Source: CAYOMP01 sp964405075
GTDB lineage: Bacteria; Bacillota; Clostridia; Lachnospirales; Lachnospiraceae
Assembly: GCA_964405075.1 (NCBI GenBank)
Contig: CAYOMP010000036.1
Span: 1-23,190, forward strand
DNA: 23,190 bases
Direction: 5' to 3'
In this document: positions 1 through 7,728 of the stretch, piece by piece
Layout of the letters: every line of letters begins with the position of its first letter
How positions within the stretch are numbered: the stretch's first letter is position 1
Notes under the pieces: model-generated
What the model was told of the DNA's origin: nothing
The model's input: only the letters and a program-made list of their open reading frames with translations
Databases searched by the model: none
Translations under genes and position numbers: made by a program

Positions 1-461
1 ACCCAGCTCCTGCAACTACATTTGCTCACTTGGATGCAACAACAGTTTTGTCACGTTCTATAGTAGAGCTTGGTATTTATCCAGCTGTTGACCCACTTGA
101 GTCTACATCAAGAATCCTTGATCCACGTATTGTTGGAGAAGAGCATTACAAAGTAGCCCGTGGTGTTCAGGAAATTCTTCAAAAATATAAGGAATTACAG
201 GATATTATTGCTATCTTAGGTATGGATGAATTATCAGAAGAGGATAAACTTGTTGTAGCCAGAGCAAGAAAGGTACAAAGATTCTTATCACAGCCTTTCT
301 TCGTAGCAGGACAGTTTACAGGTCTTGAAGGTAAATATGTACCACTTAGTGAAACAATTCAAGGTTTTAAAGAAATTCTTGAAGGTAAACATGATGATAT
401 ACCAGAAGGACATTTCTTAAATGCAGGTAATATTGACGATGTTGTTGCCCGCGTGAAGTAA
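1..461 (+). CDS. atpD: F-type ATP synthase subunit beta, C-terminal part (partial at window start)
   Basis: This is the catalytic beta subunit of the cytoplasmic F1 head, which binds and interconverts ADP/ATP. Reading frame 3 is open from the first base. It gives PAPATTFAHLDATTVLSRS followed by ELGIYPAVDPLESTSR, the highly conserved beta-subunit segment around the adenine pocket and DELSEED region. The typical C-terminal helical domain follows (RFLSQPFFVAGQFTG, then PEGHFLNAGNIDDVV). About 153 codons are present, so roughly the first two thirds of the gene, including the P-loop, lie outside the window. The TTG at 30 is an internal Leu codon, not a start. It ends 12 bases before the next gene's ATG, in the standard order beta then epsilon. 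Confidence 0.98.
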   Translation, partial: PAPATTFAHLDATTVLSRSIVELGIYPAVDPLESTSRILDPRIVGEEHYKVARGVQEILQKYKELQDIIAILGMDELSEEDKLVVARARKVQRFLSQPFFVAGQFTGLEGKYVPLSETIQGFKEILEGKHDDIPEGHFLNAGNIDDVVARVK

Positions 462-473
462 GGGGTGAACAAT

Positions 474-875
474 ATGGCTGATGAATTATTTAGATTAAAA
501 ATAGTATCACCAGACAGAATATTCTATGATGGCGAAGTGTCAATGGTGGAAATGAAGACTAGTGAAGGTGAAATTGGTGTATATAAAAATCATATTCCAT
601 TAACTACAATTCTTTCACCTGGAATCGTCAGAATAACAGAACCTTCTGGTGTAAAGGTTGCCGCATTACACGCAGGATTTGTTGAAATTCTAAAGGAAGA
701 AGTTACTGTATTAGCAGAAGTAGCAGAATGGCCGGATGAAATAGATATAAATCGTGCAAATGAGGCAAAGATACGAGCTGAACGTAGATTAGCTTCTAAT
801 GGAGCTGAAATAGACGTAATGCGTGCAGAGATTGCACTTAAGAAAGCATTAACTCGTCTTGAATTGAAAAAATAG
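474..875 (+). CDS. atpC: F-type ATP synthase subunit epsilon
   Basis: This is the epsilon subunit of the F1 central stalk, which couples rotation to the ring and can inhibit ATP hydrolysis. The protein has 133 residues, normal for the family. An N-terminal beta-sandwich (FRLKIVSPDRIFYDGEVSMVEM, then GEIGVYKNHIPLTTILSPG) is followed by a C-terminal helical hairpin rich in Ala, Arg and Glu. I chose ATG 474 because AGGGGTG lies 6 bases upstream. An in-frame GTG at 465 would sit inside that Shine-Dalgarno sequence. It follows atpD by 12 bases and is the last gene of the operon, closed by the hairpin at 892-929. Confidence 0.97.
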   Translation: MADELFRLKIVSPDRIFYDGEVSMVEMKTSEGEIGVYKNHIPLTTILSPGIVRITEPSGVKVAALHAGFVEILKEEVTVLAEVAEWPDEIDINRANEAKIRAERRLASNGAEIDVMRAEIALKKALTRLELKK

Positions 876-891
876 AATAAAATATAAAAAT

Positions 892-929
892 GGCAAGAAA
901 TTTGAAAAGCAAATTTCTTGTCGTTTTTT
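892..929 (+). terminator. Rho-independent terminator of the atp operon
   Basis: A 13-bp stem (GGCAAGAAATTTG against CAAATTTCTTGTC, one G-U pair) with a 5-base loop is followed after one G by six T. It lies 17 bases after the atpC stop. Confidence 0.88.
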
Positions 930-953
930 GTCGTGAAAAAATGAAATAATTTC

Positions 954-982
954 TTGGAAAATAAAGTCAATAAGTGTAAGAT
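954..982 (+). promoter_or_regulatory. Candidate sigma-A promoter for the twin HTH/TPR regulators
   Basis: TTGGAA and TAAGAT are separated by exactly 17 bases, placing a start near 989 and the preferred ATG at 1013. It follows the atp terminator, so the regulators should have their own transcript. The match is good but not perfect, and this region is AT-rich. Confidence 0.45.
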
Positions 983-1012
983 AATATTAGTGATGAAGAT
1001 ATGAGGGATGTT

Positions 1013-1930
1013 ATGATTAAATTAGGTTCTGTGATGGCGAGTTTAATAAAAGAAAGCAAAATGACAAAATCTGATATTTGTAGAGGGTTATGTTCCGTAC
1101 AATCTTTGACTAGATTTGAAAATGATATAAGATTTCCTGATAAAATTTTGATTGATAGAATTTTCCAAAGATTAGGAAGAGAGTCCCAAAAGTATGAGAT
1201 GATAACGGAAGATGATGATTTTGTTATTCGTCAATTTTGGGATAATATCGATAAAGCAATGAAGCAAAAAAATTATCAATATATTTTTGATAATTTGGAA
1301 AAATACGAAATTACAAACAAATCAGAGAATATTCAAAAACAGCTTATATTAAAAACAAGAGCGGATATAGAATTAGAAAAACTTAATTATAATGTTGCTT
1401 ATGAGTTGTATTTACAAGCTTTGGAGTTAACACAATTTGATATTTTCAATATAGACAAAATGAAAGCAATGGATTTTGTTGAAATGGATATGGCACTAAA
1501 AATAGTAGAAATTCTTGAAAAAAATAAGGACCACTATATTAATAGTAATATAAGAATTTCTATTTGTGAATATATAGAAGAATATTTGAAAAGACAAAAT
1601 GTCAACTTATATTATATTGGAAATATATATTGCAGACTATCAGAGCAATTGGCGAGATTTGCATTAGAGAATAAGAATATTCAAATGGCACTGGAATATG
1701 TGGACAGAGCTATCACAGTTGCCAGATTAGGTGAAGATATGGAAGAAGTTCCTAAAATGCTATTTTATAAATGTATGCTTTTGGAAAAGGGCGAATTAGC
1801 ACCAAAAGAAAAAATATCAGAAATATATCAGCAATTATATGCCTATTATGAATTTGTAGAGGATACTGTCAATTTTGAAAAGGTTAGAAAAATTTTGAAG
1901 GAAAAATATTTATGGGAGTATACAGATTAG
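1013..1930 (+). CDS. HTH/TPR transcriptional regulator, RRNPP-like (first of a tandem pair)
   Basis: Probable peptide-responsive cytoplasmic DNA-binding regulator. Residues ~1-60 form an XRE-like helix-turn-helix (IKLGSVMASLIKESKMTKSD, then GLCSVQSLTRFENDIRFPD). The remaining ~240 residues are almost wholly helical with TPR-like pairs, e.g. the stretches around AYELYLQALEL and ALEYVDRAITVAR. That architecture is the one of Rgg, PlcR, NprR and Rap proteins, which bind short exported peptides in the TPR groove (family knowledge). ATG 1013 is preferred over ATG 1001 because TGAGGG lies 5 bases upstream; this gives 305 residues. The end overlaps the next regulator by 19 bases. The cognate signal is inferred to be the small minus-strand gene at 2851-2982. 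Its HTH is more divergent than that of its neighbour, so it could also be a non-DNA-binding partner. Confidence 0.8.
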   Translation: MIKLGSVMASLIKESKMTKSDICRGLCSVQSLTRFENDIRFPDKILIDRIFQRLGRESQKYEMITEDDDFVIRQFWDNIDKAMKQKNYQYIFDNLEKYEITNKSENIQKQLILKTRADIELEKLNYNVAYELYLQALELTQFDIFNIDKMKAMDFVEMDMALKIVEILEKNKDHYINSNIRISICEYIEEYLKRQNVNLYYIGNIYCRLSEQLARFALENKNIQMALEYVDRAITVARLGEDMEEVPKMLFYKCMLLEKGELAPKEKISEIYQQLYAYYEFVEDTVNFEKVRKILKEKYLWEYTD

Positions 1931-2847
1931 GGAGTATTATTAAATACACAAGATTATCAAAGGGATTAACCCAAAATGAACTATCAGAGGGGATTTGCAG
2001 TGTTGAAACATTATCGAGATACGAAAGTGGGAAAATAGCGCCTAGTAGAGAAAAATTCGCATTATTAATGAAAAAGATGAATGAGGATGATGGAAGATAC
2101 ATTTTACCTATTGAGAGTCATAATACTGATATTGATAAAATAGTATCTGATATATTGTTTGCTAAGAGTCGAATGGAATATGAGGATGTGGAGTGTAAAT
2201 TAGAAGAATTATTAAATCATCCACATTTTAATGGAACGTTAGATAGCAACAGGCAGTTCGTTGAGTTGATGAAAGCCTTGCTTGATTATCAGAATAAAAA
2301 AGTAACTACAGAGGAATATATATCAAGACTAGAAGAATGCCTGCGAATAACTTTTAAGGATTATAAAGAGGATTTTCGAATAAATAGAATTTTTACTCAA
2401 ACAGAAATTAATATAATCAACAATATTGCGTATGCATATGGAAGAGCCGGAAAAAGGGAAAAGGCAATATGTATATTGGAAAAATTGGAAGAATACTTTG
2501 AAAAATATAATGGCATAGATGATGGAAAGGAATACAATAAGGTATTATTAACTTTGTCTAATGAATTAGGGTTAGCAGGAAGATACGACGAGAGTATTGC
2601 AAAATGCAATAAAGGTATACAATGGCTTAGGGCAAATAATAAGAGCGGAAGTATGTATAATTTTGTGTATAACTTAAGCTGGAACATTTTGCATAAGAAT
2701 AGTATGCAACTCGATAAAGAAAGCGATGAATATAAATTAGCGAAGAAGTATGCCTGGCAATCCTACAAACTCAACGAGATGTTTGAGGAAAGTGAGATTA
2801 CCAGACATATGGGTAAAGAATATTATAATAATTTTTTTGTGGAATAA
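1912..2847 (+). CDS. HTH/TPR transcriptional regulator, RRNPP-like (second of a tandem pair)
   Basis: This is a 311-residue cytoplasmic regulator, paralogous to the gene before it. A clear XRE-type HTH occupies residues ~5-60 (LGSIIKYTRLSKGLTQNELS, then GICSVETLSRYESGKIAPSR). A helical TPR-like region follows, with repeats visible around AYAYGRAGKREKAICILEKL and LGLAGRYDESIAKCNKGIQW. The shared pattern G-(I/L)-C-S-V-(E/Q)-(T/S)-L-(S/T)-R-(Y/F)-E ties it to its neighbour. ATG 1912 has GAAGGA 9 bases upstream and lies within the end of the previous gene in another frame, so the two are probably translationally coupled. It runs convergently into the small secreted-peptide gene, only 3 bases stop to stop. 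No terminator is obvious between them, so antisense overlap of transcripts is likely. The RRNPP assignment rests on architecture and context. Confidence 0.85.
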   Translation: MGVYRLGSIIKYTRLSKGLTQNELSEGICSVETLSRYESGKIAPSREKFALLMKKMNEDDGRYILPIESHNTDIDKIVSDILFAKSRMEYEDVECKLEELLNHPHFNGTLDSNRQFVELMKALLDYQNKKVTTEEYISRLEECLRITFKDYKEDFRINRIFTQTEINIINNIAYAYGRAGKREKAICILEKLEEYFEKYNGIDDGKEYNKVLLTLSNELGLAGRYDESIAKCNKGIQWLRANNKSGSMYNFVYNLSWNILHKNSMQLDKESDEYKLAKKYAWQSYKLNEMFEESEITRHMGKEYYNNFFVE

Positions 2848-2850
2848 TGC

Positions 2851-2982
2851 TTAACCTGAGTAAGGTAAATCACAACAAATACTTATACCTGTATCATAAT
2901 TGTTTTCAGGCTGAACTGTTGCTTGACTAATTGTCAATAACATCATCAAAGATAGACCGAGTGCAATAAACCTCTTTAACAT
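2851..2982 (-). CDS. Small exported peptide precursor, candidate quorum-sensing signal (43 aa)
   Basis: Unrecognised short gene of 43 codons. The ATG (2982-2980) is preceded at 8 bases by AGGGGAG (2997-2991), a strong ribosome binding site. The product begins MLKRF and has a 14-residue hydrophobic core (IALGLSLMMLLTIS). A plausible export cleavage region, SQA-T or nearby, comes next. It ends in an acidic/polar tail (VQPENNYDTG) and the C-terminus ISICCDLPYSG. A charged N-terminus, hydrophobic core and short variable tail is the form of Phr, PapR and NprX-type pro-peptides. The gene converges on two RRNPP-like regulators, the usual neighbourhood for such signals. It lies on the same strand as and 112 bases downstream of the CE12 gene. 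The two adjacent Cys could allow a disulfide or a modification. Its role as signal is inference; a short secreted peptide of another kind is possible. Confidence 0.72.
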   Translation of the reverse strand: MLKRFIALGLSLMMLLTISQATVQPENNYDTGISICCDLPYSG

Positions 2983-3002
2983 ATAATAATCTCCCCTCTT
3001 AA

Positions 3003-3033
3003 AAAGTGATAGTTGTTTGAACAACTACACTTT
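3003..3033. promoter_or_regulatory. Long inverted repeat upstream of the small peptide gene, candidate operator or leader hairpin
   Basis: AAAGTG, one bulged A, TAGTTGTT, TG, AACAACTA and CACTTT form a 14-bp dyad with only one bulge. It ends 6 bases before the peptide gene's ribosome binding site. On the minus strand a TATGAT lies just upstream of it, so the dyad would overlap or immediately follow a transcription start. That suits an HTH-dimer operator; a 5'-leader hairpin is the alternative. Confidence 0.5.
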
Positions 3034-3094
3034 ATCATACCTATGTCCAAATTAGAATGACGTATTTGGGAAATATGTAAATATTGAAAAATTT

Positions 3095-4888
3095 TTATAA
3101 CATTTTGTCTCGGAGCTTTGTAAGTGTATCAACAGCTTCCATTCTTGTTATCTCTTTATTGGCATCTATTGAATTGTCTAAAATATCCAGTGCAACAGCA
3201 TATTTATAATATTCAACAGCCCAACCACTACATTTAAAAGAATTTGGAATGCTTGAAATATCTGAATTAGCCAATGATTTGCGACTCTTATATCCGTTAA
3301 TACATAAAACGATTAATTCTTCATAAGTAACCGTTTTATTAGGATAGAACTTAGATTCATTAACTAAATGTTTATCTACGATTCCGTTTGACCATGCACA
3401 TTCTACTGTACCTGCGTACCACTCGTGACCAACAATATCTGAAAAATAATCATTATAGACATTGGTTGGGAAGAAATTAGCTATCTTAATAATCATAGAT
3501 AAAATCTCGGCACGTGTGATAATGTCGTTAGGTCTGAATTCCTTGGAGTCGTTTGGAATTACACCAAAGGATGTTAAGGTTATGATGTTTTCCTTGTTAG
3601 GACAAGAATCTATATCAGTAAATTCACATTTTAAATCACCTGTTGCGGTAGGTGGTGTAACGTTTTCAAATCCCTTAGGTGGTGTTGCCAGTGAGATTTT
3701 CTCAGGGGCAATCCATTCAGGCTGAATTTCTTTTACAAATTTGGATGTAATATCAAGATTTCTTAATTCCTCTGCAATAAATGCTGCCATCTTATAAGCA
3801 CCATAATCATTTGTATGAGTAAAATCTCCAGGGAAGAAATATCCTTTAGATAATTCTAAACCGGTAGTTGTAATGAATTGGTAGCTTAAATCATGAAGAT
3901 TGAGAACCGGAACATCCATATCTTGTCCAATTTCTTTGATGACTCTGTCATAATCAATTAACAAATCATTGTATGTACCATCATTTCCACGCCATGAATT
4001 ACGACAAAGTGGAGTGACCAGTATAGGAAATGCTTCCTTTTGTCTAATTTCATTAATGTATCGTATAACATTCTCCTTATAACCGCCCTCGGCTGTAAGA
4101 TGTGCTAACTTCTGGTCATTGTGACCAAATTGTAGAAAATAGAAATCCCCCGGTTTGATATACTTTTCAATTATAGAATAATGACCCTCATTTCTGAAAC
4201 TTTCAGTAGTTAATCCGGAGTGAGCATGATTTGAAACTGCTATGTCATTATTCAAAAAATATGTCAAAAACTGAGCCCAACCACAGTAACAATTCTCAGG
4301 AATATAAGGGTAAGCACCTGTTTGGTCTGTAAGTGTGGAATCACCTGCTATGAAGAAGGTAGGTACATTAACTTCGTTAATGACAATTCGTTTTAGCTGT
4401 ACACCTTTTCCAATTAGAGTAATGCATAAAGAATTGTCTTCAAAAGGAACTTCCTTTCCACGAGGGATGAAGTCACATACATTAACGATTGTCTCAAAGG
4501 TAAAACTTTCATTAGGCGCTAATGTCTTATCCTTCAAAACCAATCTTCTGCGACCAGTGAAAATCATTAAATTCTCAACACCATTCGTTCCGCCATTGAC
4601 TTCAATTGTTACTTTGTAGTTACCTTGTTTTAATACATCTGCCTTGAAGGATAGTGGTAGTAACATATCACTATCAACATATACACCTGCATCACTTAAT
4701 GCAAGATTAGTTATGTTATGGCCGATATACCAGTACCAAGTTTCAAAACCATTATTTAATTCTGGTAATTGTAGCAATTCATCTTTACTACGATTTTCCT
4801 CTGTTAAGAAACCAAAGCCTGTTGACTTTGAGTAGAGTTGTAATGAATCTGCATTATTAGTGCCGAAAACAAATTCACTTGTAAACAT
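3095..4888 (-). CDS. Rhamnogalacturonan acetylesterase (CE12, SGNH fold) with C-terminal SLH repeats
   Basis: Likely removes acetyl groups from rhamnogalacturonan or its oligomers. The 597-residue protein has an N-terminal beta-sandwich (~1-170) typical of YesT/RhgT relatives and an SGNH esterase domain (~175-385). The nucleophile motif is AGDSTLTDQT (Ser184), with GHND at ~255-258 and the Asp/His dyad GDFTH (Asp355, His358). About 160 residues of three SLH-like repeats follow, e.g. FRPNDIITRAEILSMI and FYPNKTVTYEELIVL. I chose ATG 4888 because GAGAGG lies 6 bases upstream; an extension to 4924 lacks such a site. No signal peptide is visible from either start, which is odd for a protein with cell-wall-binding SLH repeats. 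Divergent AraC and transporter genes support a pectin role. Family assignment is firm; location is unresolved. Confidence 0.88.
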   Translation of the reverse strand: MFTSEFVFGTNNADSLQLYSKSTGFGFLTEENRSKDELLQLPELNNGFETWYWYIGHNITNLALSDAGVYVDSDMLLPLSFKADVLKQGNYKVTIEVNGGTNGVENLMIFTGRRRLVLKDKTLAPNESFTFETIVNVCDFIPRGKEVPFEDNSLCITLIGKGVQLKRIVINEVNVPTFFIAGDSTLTDQTGAYPYIPENCYCGWAQFLTYFLNNDIAVSNHAHSGLTTESFRNEGHYSIIEKYIKPGDFYFLQFGHNDQKLAHLTAEGGYKENVIRYINEIRQKEAFPILVTPLCRNSWRGNDGTYNDLLIDYDRVIKEIGQDMDVPVLNLHDLSYQFITTTGLELSKGYFFPGDFTHTNDYGAYKMAAFIAEELRNLDITSKFVKEIQPEWIAPEKISLATPPKGFENVTPPTATGDLKCEFTDIDSCPNKENIITLTSFGVIPNDSKEFRPNDIITRAEILSMIIKIANFFPTNVYNDYFSDIVGHEWYAGTVECAWSNGIVDKHLVNESKFYPNKTVTYEELIVLCINGYKSRKSLANSDISSIPNSFKCSGWAVEYYKYAVALDILDNSIDANKEITRMEAVDTLTKLRDKML

Positions 4889-5100
4889 AATAAGCCTCTC
4901 TTTCTTAAACAAATACAAATACATATATAGATTATCACAAATGACGAGAAAATGTTTGAAAAATTGCTTTTTTTTTCAAAATATTGTAAACTAGCTTTGT
5001 GTGTGAAAGGGTTTGTAAGTCACAATGAAATAGAAAACTTAGAAAAGGTCACATTAATCGGGGGATTAAAAATGTGACTTGTATTTATTGGAGAAGATTT

Positions 5101-7425
5101 ATGAAGAAAATACCTTTTTTAATGGAATTAGCATTGCTTATATTGCTATTATTAGTTTTGCCTATAGGAATAGTTACATATTACAGTAGTACCGGAATGG
5201 TAAAGTATTCGCAACAAGAGATAGCGGATTCGGCCATTGCAAAGATGGAATCCAACAGTGAATTGGTTGAAAATATGTTGAATGGCATTGTAAGTGATGT
5301 TATTCAGTTGGTAAAGACCAACAAGATTAGTGCTATGCGTGAGGCAACAGACTACAATCGAATGAATAAAAATTATGAAAATGTAAGTAAATCTTTTGAC
5401 ATATTAGATGGGTTGAATGAAATAGTAGATAGCAATGCTATTGTTGACTCAGCATTTTTCTATATAGATAATGCGGATTTTGTTATTGATACATATAAGG
5501 GAATTGTACGAGTAGAAGATTTTGAAGATTTGTCATGGTTGAAAGAAGCTCAGAGTGGAATATCTGGTGTATGGTATCCCAGGGTTAGATGTACCGCATC
5601 GGTTTCGCAACTAGGAAGGGATTCAGAGGCTGGCGAAAAGCTTAATACTATTACATATGTATATAGGCTAAGTAAATTAACAACTTCTGTAAAGGGAACT
5701 ATTATTGTAAATGTTTCAGAAAAGAAAATTAGTGAATATTTGAATTCGTCTCACCTGTCTTCTGATTTAGAAGGGTTATTGGTAGTAAAGGATGGAACAA
5801 TTATATCAAGTCCTGATGATGAAATGTTTCTTGAAAGGATATCTGATGATACAGGATTTGAGGAAAATATAGCCGCATCAACGAAAAAATCAGGTTATAG
5901 AATCGCTAAAACCAGTCGTGGAGAAGAATTGATAGCTTATTATAAGACAAGCTTTGGTGAATGGATATATGTTAGCAGATATCCTCTTAAGAATTTGATG
6001 GAAACAGTTAACGGTATTAGAAATAAATATTTAATGCTGGCTATAGCTATTTCTGTGGCAGGTAGTATAATGGCGATATTTATTGCTACAAAGATATCTA
6101 AGCCTATGAGAATGCTGGTTAAGGAACTAAAAGAAAATAGTGGTGCGTATGATAATGCTCCAATAAATGAAATAGCCTTTTTGGCAACAACATTTAATAA
6201 AATTCAAAGTCAAACAGAAGATTTGCATCAATTACTAAAAGATAGAGAAACTGAGACGAAAAATCAGGCATTATCCAATTTGATAGTTGGCGAAAAAAAT
6301 ACAGAAGCTGAGTTAGAAGAAATCCAAAAGATGTTCAATTATAACCACTATATGGTTGCTTTGGCCAGAATTGATAATGTTAAACAGTATTTGGATGATA
6401 CTACTCATGATATGAGAAGCTATCATAGATATATGATATTTGAAAGAATAGAGGATATTTTTAGTGATGATTACACGGCAGGTTGTGTCAGATATACCGG
6501 AGGATTAATTGCCATTATCATTAATATGAAGGAATATGATCAAGTAAAGGTTCCTAGAACAATTGGTAATCTTTTGAGTATAATCAGAAATGAAGCAACA
6601 CAGATTTTAGGCGGATATACAATGACATTCGGTGTTAGTGCAGTTCATAATGATTTTACCGGAGTTAGAGAATGTGTTTTAGAAGCTGAGGAAGCATTGA
6701 AGAAACGTCTAATTGAAGGAAGAAATACAGTTAACTTCTGGAAACCGGCTAATAGAGAGAATTATAAGTATTTCTACTCTTATGAAAGTGAAAAGAAGAT
6801 ACTAAACTACTTAAGTACAGGTGATTTTGATAGTATCAAAAATGAAATGTATAATTGCTTGGAGCAGATTAAGAATGTAAACGATATTACACCTGACAAT
6901 ATTTTGTTTATTTTTAACCAATTGGCTGGTTCGACTATCAAATATATGTCTGAACATAATATAAATACTACCAGATTATTTATCAATAATGAAAATATAT
7001 ATTCAGCGATAGCAACAAGAGATACAGTAGAAGATATTGTTGAATATATGATAGGTTTTTACAGGAAGATTCTTGATGAGCCAACCGAGGTTAAATCCAA
7101 TAGTGAAGGAAAACATTGGGATAAAATTGAGAAATATATATCAGAACACTATAGGGAAGATATTATTTTTGAAGATTTGGCTAGTGAAATGGGTATAAGT
7201 TATTCATATTTAAGAAAACTTGCAAAAGATAAGACTGGAAAGAGTATTATGGATAATGTAAATGTGTTGAGGATAGATGCAGTTAAAGGATTACTATTGC
7301 ATTCAGATATGAATTTAACACAGATAGCAGCTGAGGTTGGTTATAATAATGTTCAAAGTATGAATAGATTTTTCAAAAAGTACGAAGGAATATCTCCGGG
7401 GGAGTATAAAAATCAACAAAAGTAA
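5101..7425 (+). CDS. Membrane-anchored AraC-family sensor-regulator of the pectin locus
   Basis: Probable one-component transmembrane regulator of the YesS type that senses an external saccharide or its binding protein and activates the transporter operon. The 774-residue protein has TM1 at ~5-27 (LMELALLILLLLVLPIGIV) and a ~280-residue extracellular region resembling a dCache sensor. TM2 follows at ~309-332 (MLAIAISVAGSIMAIFIATK), then a HAMP-like linker (ISKPMRML) and a cytoplasmic middle region. A C-terminal AraC DNA-binding domain spans ~673-774, with both HTH units (DLASEMGISYSYLRKLAKDK and IAAEVGYNNVQSMNRFFKKY, ending GISPGEYK). ATG 5101 has GGAG 7 bases upstream and starts directly before TM1; an in-frame GTG at 5074 is less likely. 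A weak promoter match TTGCTT-N17-TAAACT lies at 4964-4992. The gene is divergent from the CE12 gene. Confidence 0.9.
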   Translation: MKKIPFLMELALLILLLLVLPIGIVTYYSSTGMVKYSQQEIADSAIAKMESNSELVENMLNGIVSDVIQLVKTNKISAMREATDYNRMNKNYENVSKSFDILDGLNEIVDSNAIVDSAFFYIDNADFVIDTYKGIVRVEDFEDLSWLKEAQSGISGVWYPRVRCTASVSQLGRDSEAGEKLNTITYVYRLSKLTTSVKGTIIVNVSEKKISEYLNSSHLSSDLEGLLVVKDGTIISSPDDEMFLERISDDTGFEENIAASTKKSGYRIAKTSRGEELIAYYKTSFGEWIYVSRYPLKNLMETVNGIRNKYLMLAIAISVAGSIMAIFIATKISKPMRMLVKELKENSGAYDNAPINEIAFLATTFNKIQSQTEDLHQLLKDRETETKNQALSNLIVGEKNTEAELEEIQKMFNYNHYMVALARIDNVKQYLDDTTHDMRSYHRYMIFERIEDIFSDDYTAGCVRYTGGLIAIIINMKEYDQVKVPRTIGNLLSIIRNEATQILGGYTMTFGVSAVHNDFTGVRECVLEAEEALKKRLIEGRNTVNFWKPANRENYKYFYSYESEKKILNYLSTGDFDSIKNEMYNCLEQIKNVNDITPDNILFIFNQLAGSTIKYMSEHNINTTRLFINNENIYSAIATRDTVEDIVEYMIGFYRKILDEPTEVKSNSEGKHWDKIEKYISEHYREDIIFEDLASEMGISYSYLRKLAKDKTGKSIMDNVNVLRIDAVKGLLLHSDMNLTQIAAEVGYNNVQSMNRFFKKYEGISPGEYKNQQK

Positions 7426-7487
7426 CGTGCAAATTTACTATTTGGTATAATAATTGCATAACAAATAAAATATTAAAATAGTCAAAG

Positions 7488-7533
7488 TATCCATAAAAAG
7501 TAATCAAATGATGAAAATTATGGATATTTTTTT
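7488..7533 (+). terminator. Probable terminator of the AraC gene
   Basis: A perfect 9-bp AT-rich stem, TATCCATAA against TTATGGATA, with a 21-base loop runs straight into seven T. The long loop and AT content make it weaker than the others here. Confidence 0.5.
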
Positions 7534-7661
7534 GATAATTATGCTTCATTTTTGATACAAAAAGGATGTAAAAAAGTAGGTAAATTAATAAAATATGAAC
7601 AAATAATGAACGACAGAAAAACGTGAAAAAACTAAAAAGTCCCGAAAATACGCGTTTTTTG

Positions 7662-7696
7662 AGTGTGTCAAAAATGATAGTGTGTATCAAAAGTGA
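7662..7696 (+). promoter_or_regulatory. Direct repeats next to the -35 box, candidate AraC-type operator
   Basis: AGTGTGTCAAAAATGA (7662-7677) and AGTGTGTATCAAAAGTGA (7679-7696) are direct repeats starting 17 bases apart. They end 3 bases before the -35 box. Tandem half-sites abutting -35 are the usual arrangement for AraC-family activators (family knowledge). Assignment to the upstream AraC gene is inferred. Confidence 0.45.
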
Positions 7697-7699
7697 ATA

Positions 7700-7728
7700 T
7701 TTACAAAACAATTGTGAACAGATATAGT
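7700..7728 (+). promoter_or_regulatory. Promoter of the rhamnogalacturonan-oligosaccharide ABC operon
   Basis: TTTACA and TATAGT are separated by exactly 17 bases; transcription should begin near 7735, 54 bases before the first permease ATG. The suboptimal -10 and the flanking direct repeats suit an activated promoter. Confidence 0.62.

Noticed and set aside
590..970. Minus-strand open frame of ~126 codons across atpC
   Set aside because: It lies opposite conserved atpC and the atp terminator, has no ribosome binding site and reads as low-complexity Phe/Ser-rich sequence.
4955..4980. TTTGAAAAA / TTTTTCAAA dyad between the CE12 and AraC genes
   Set aside because: The arms are almost pure A/T in an AT-rich gap; it could be an operator, but the sequence alone does not separate it from chance.
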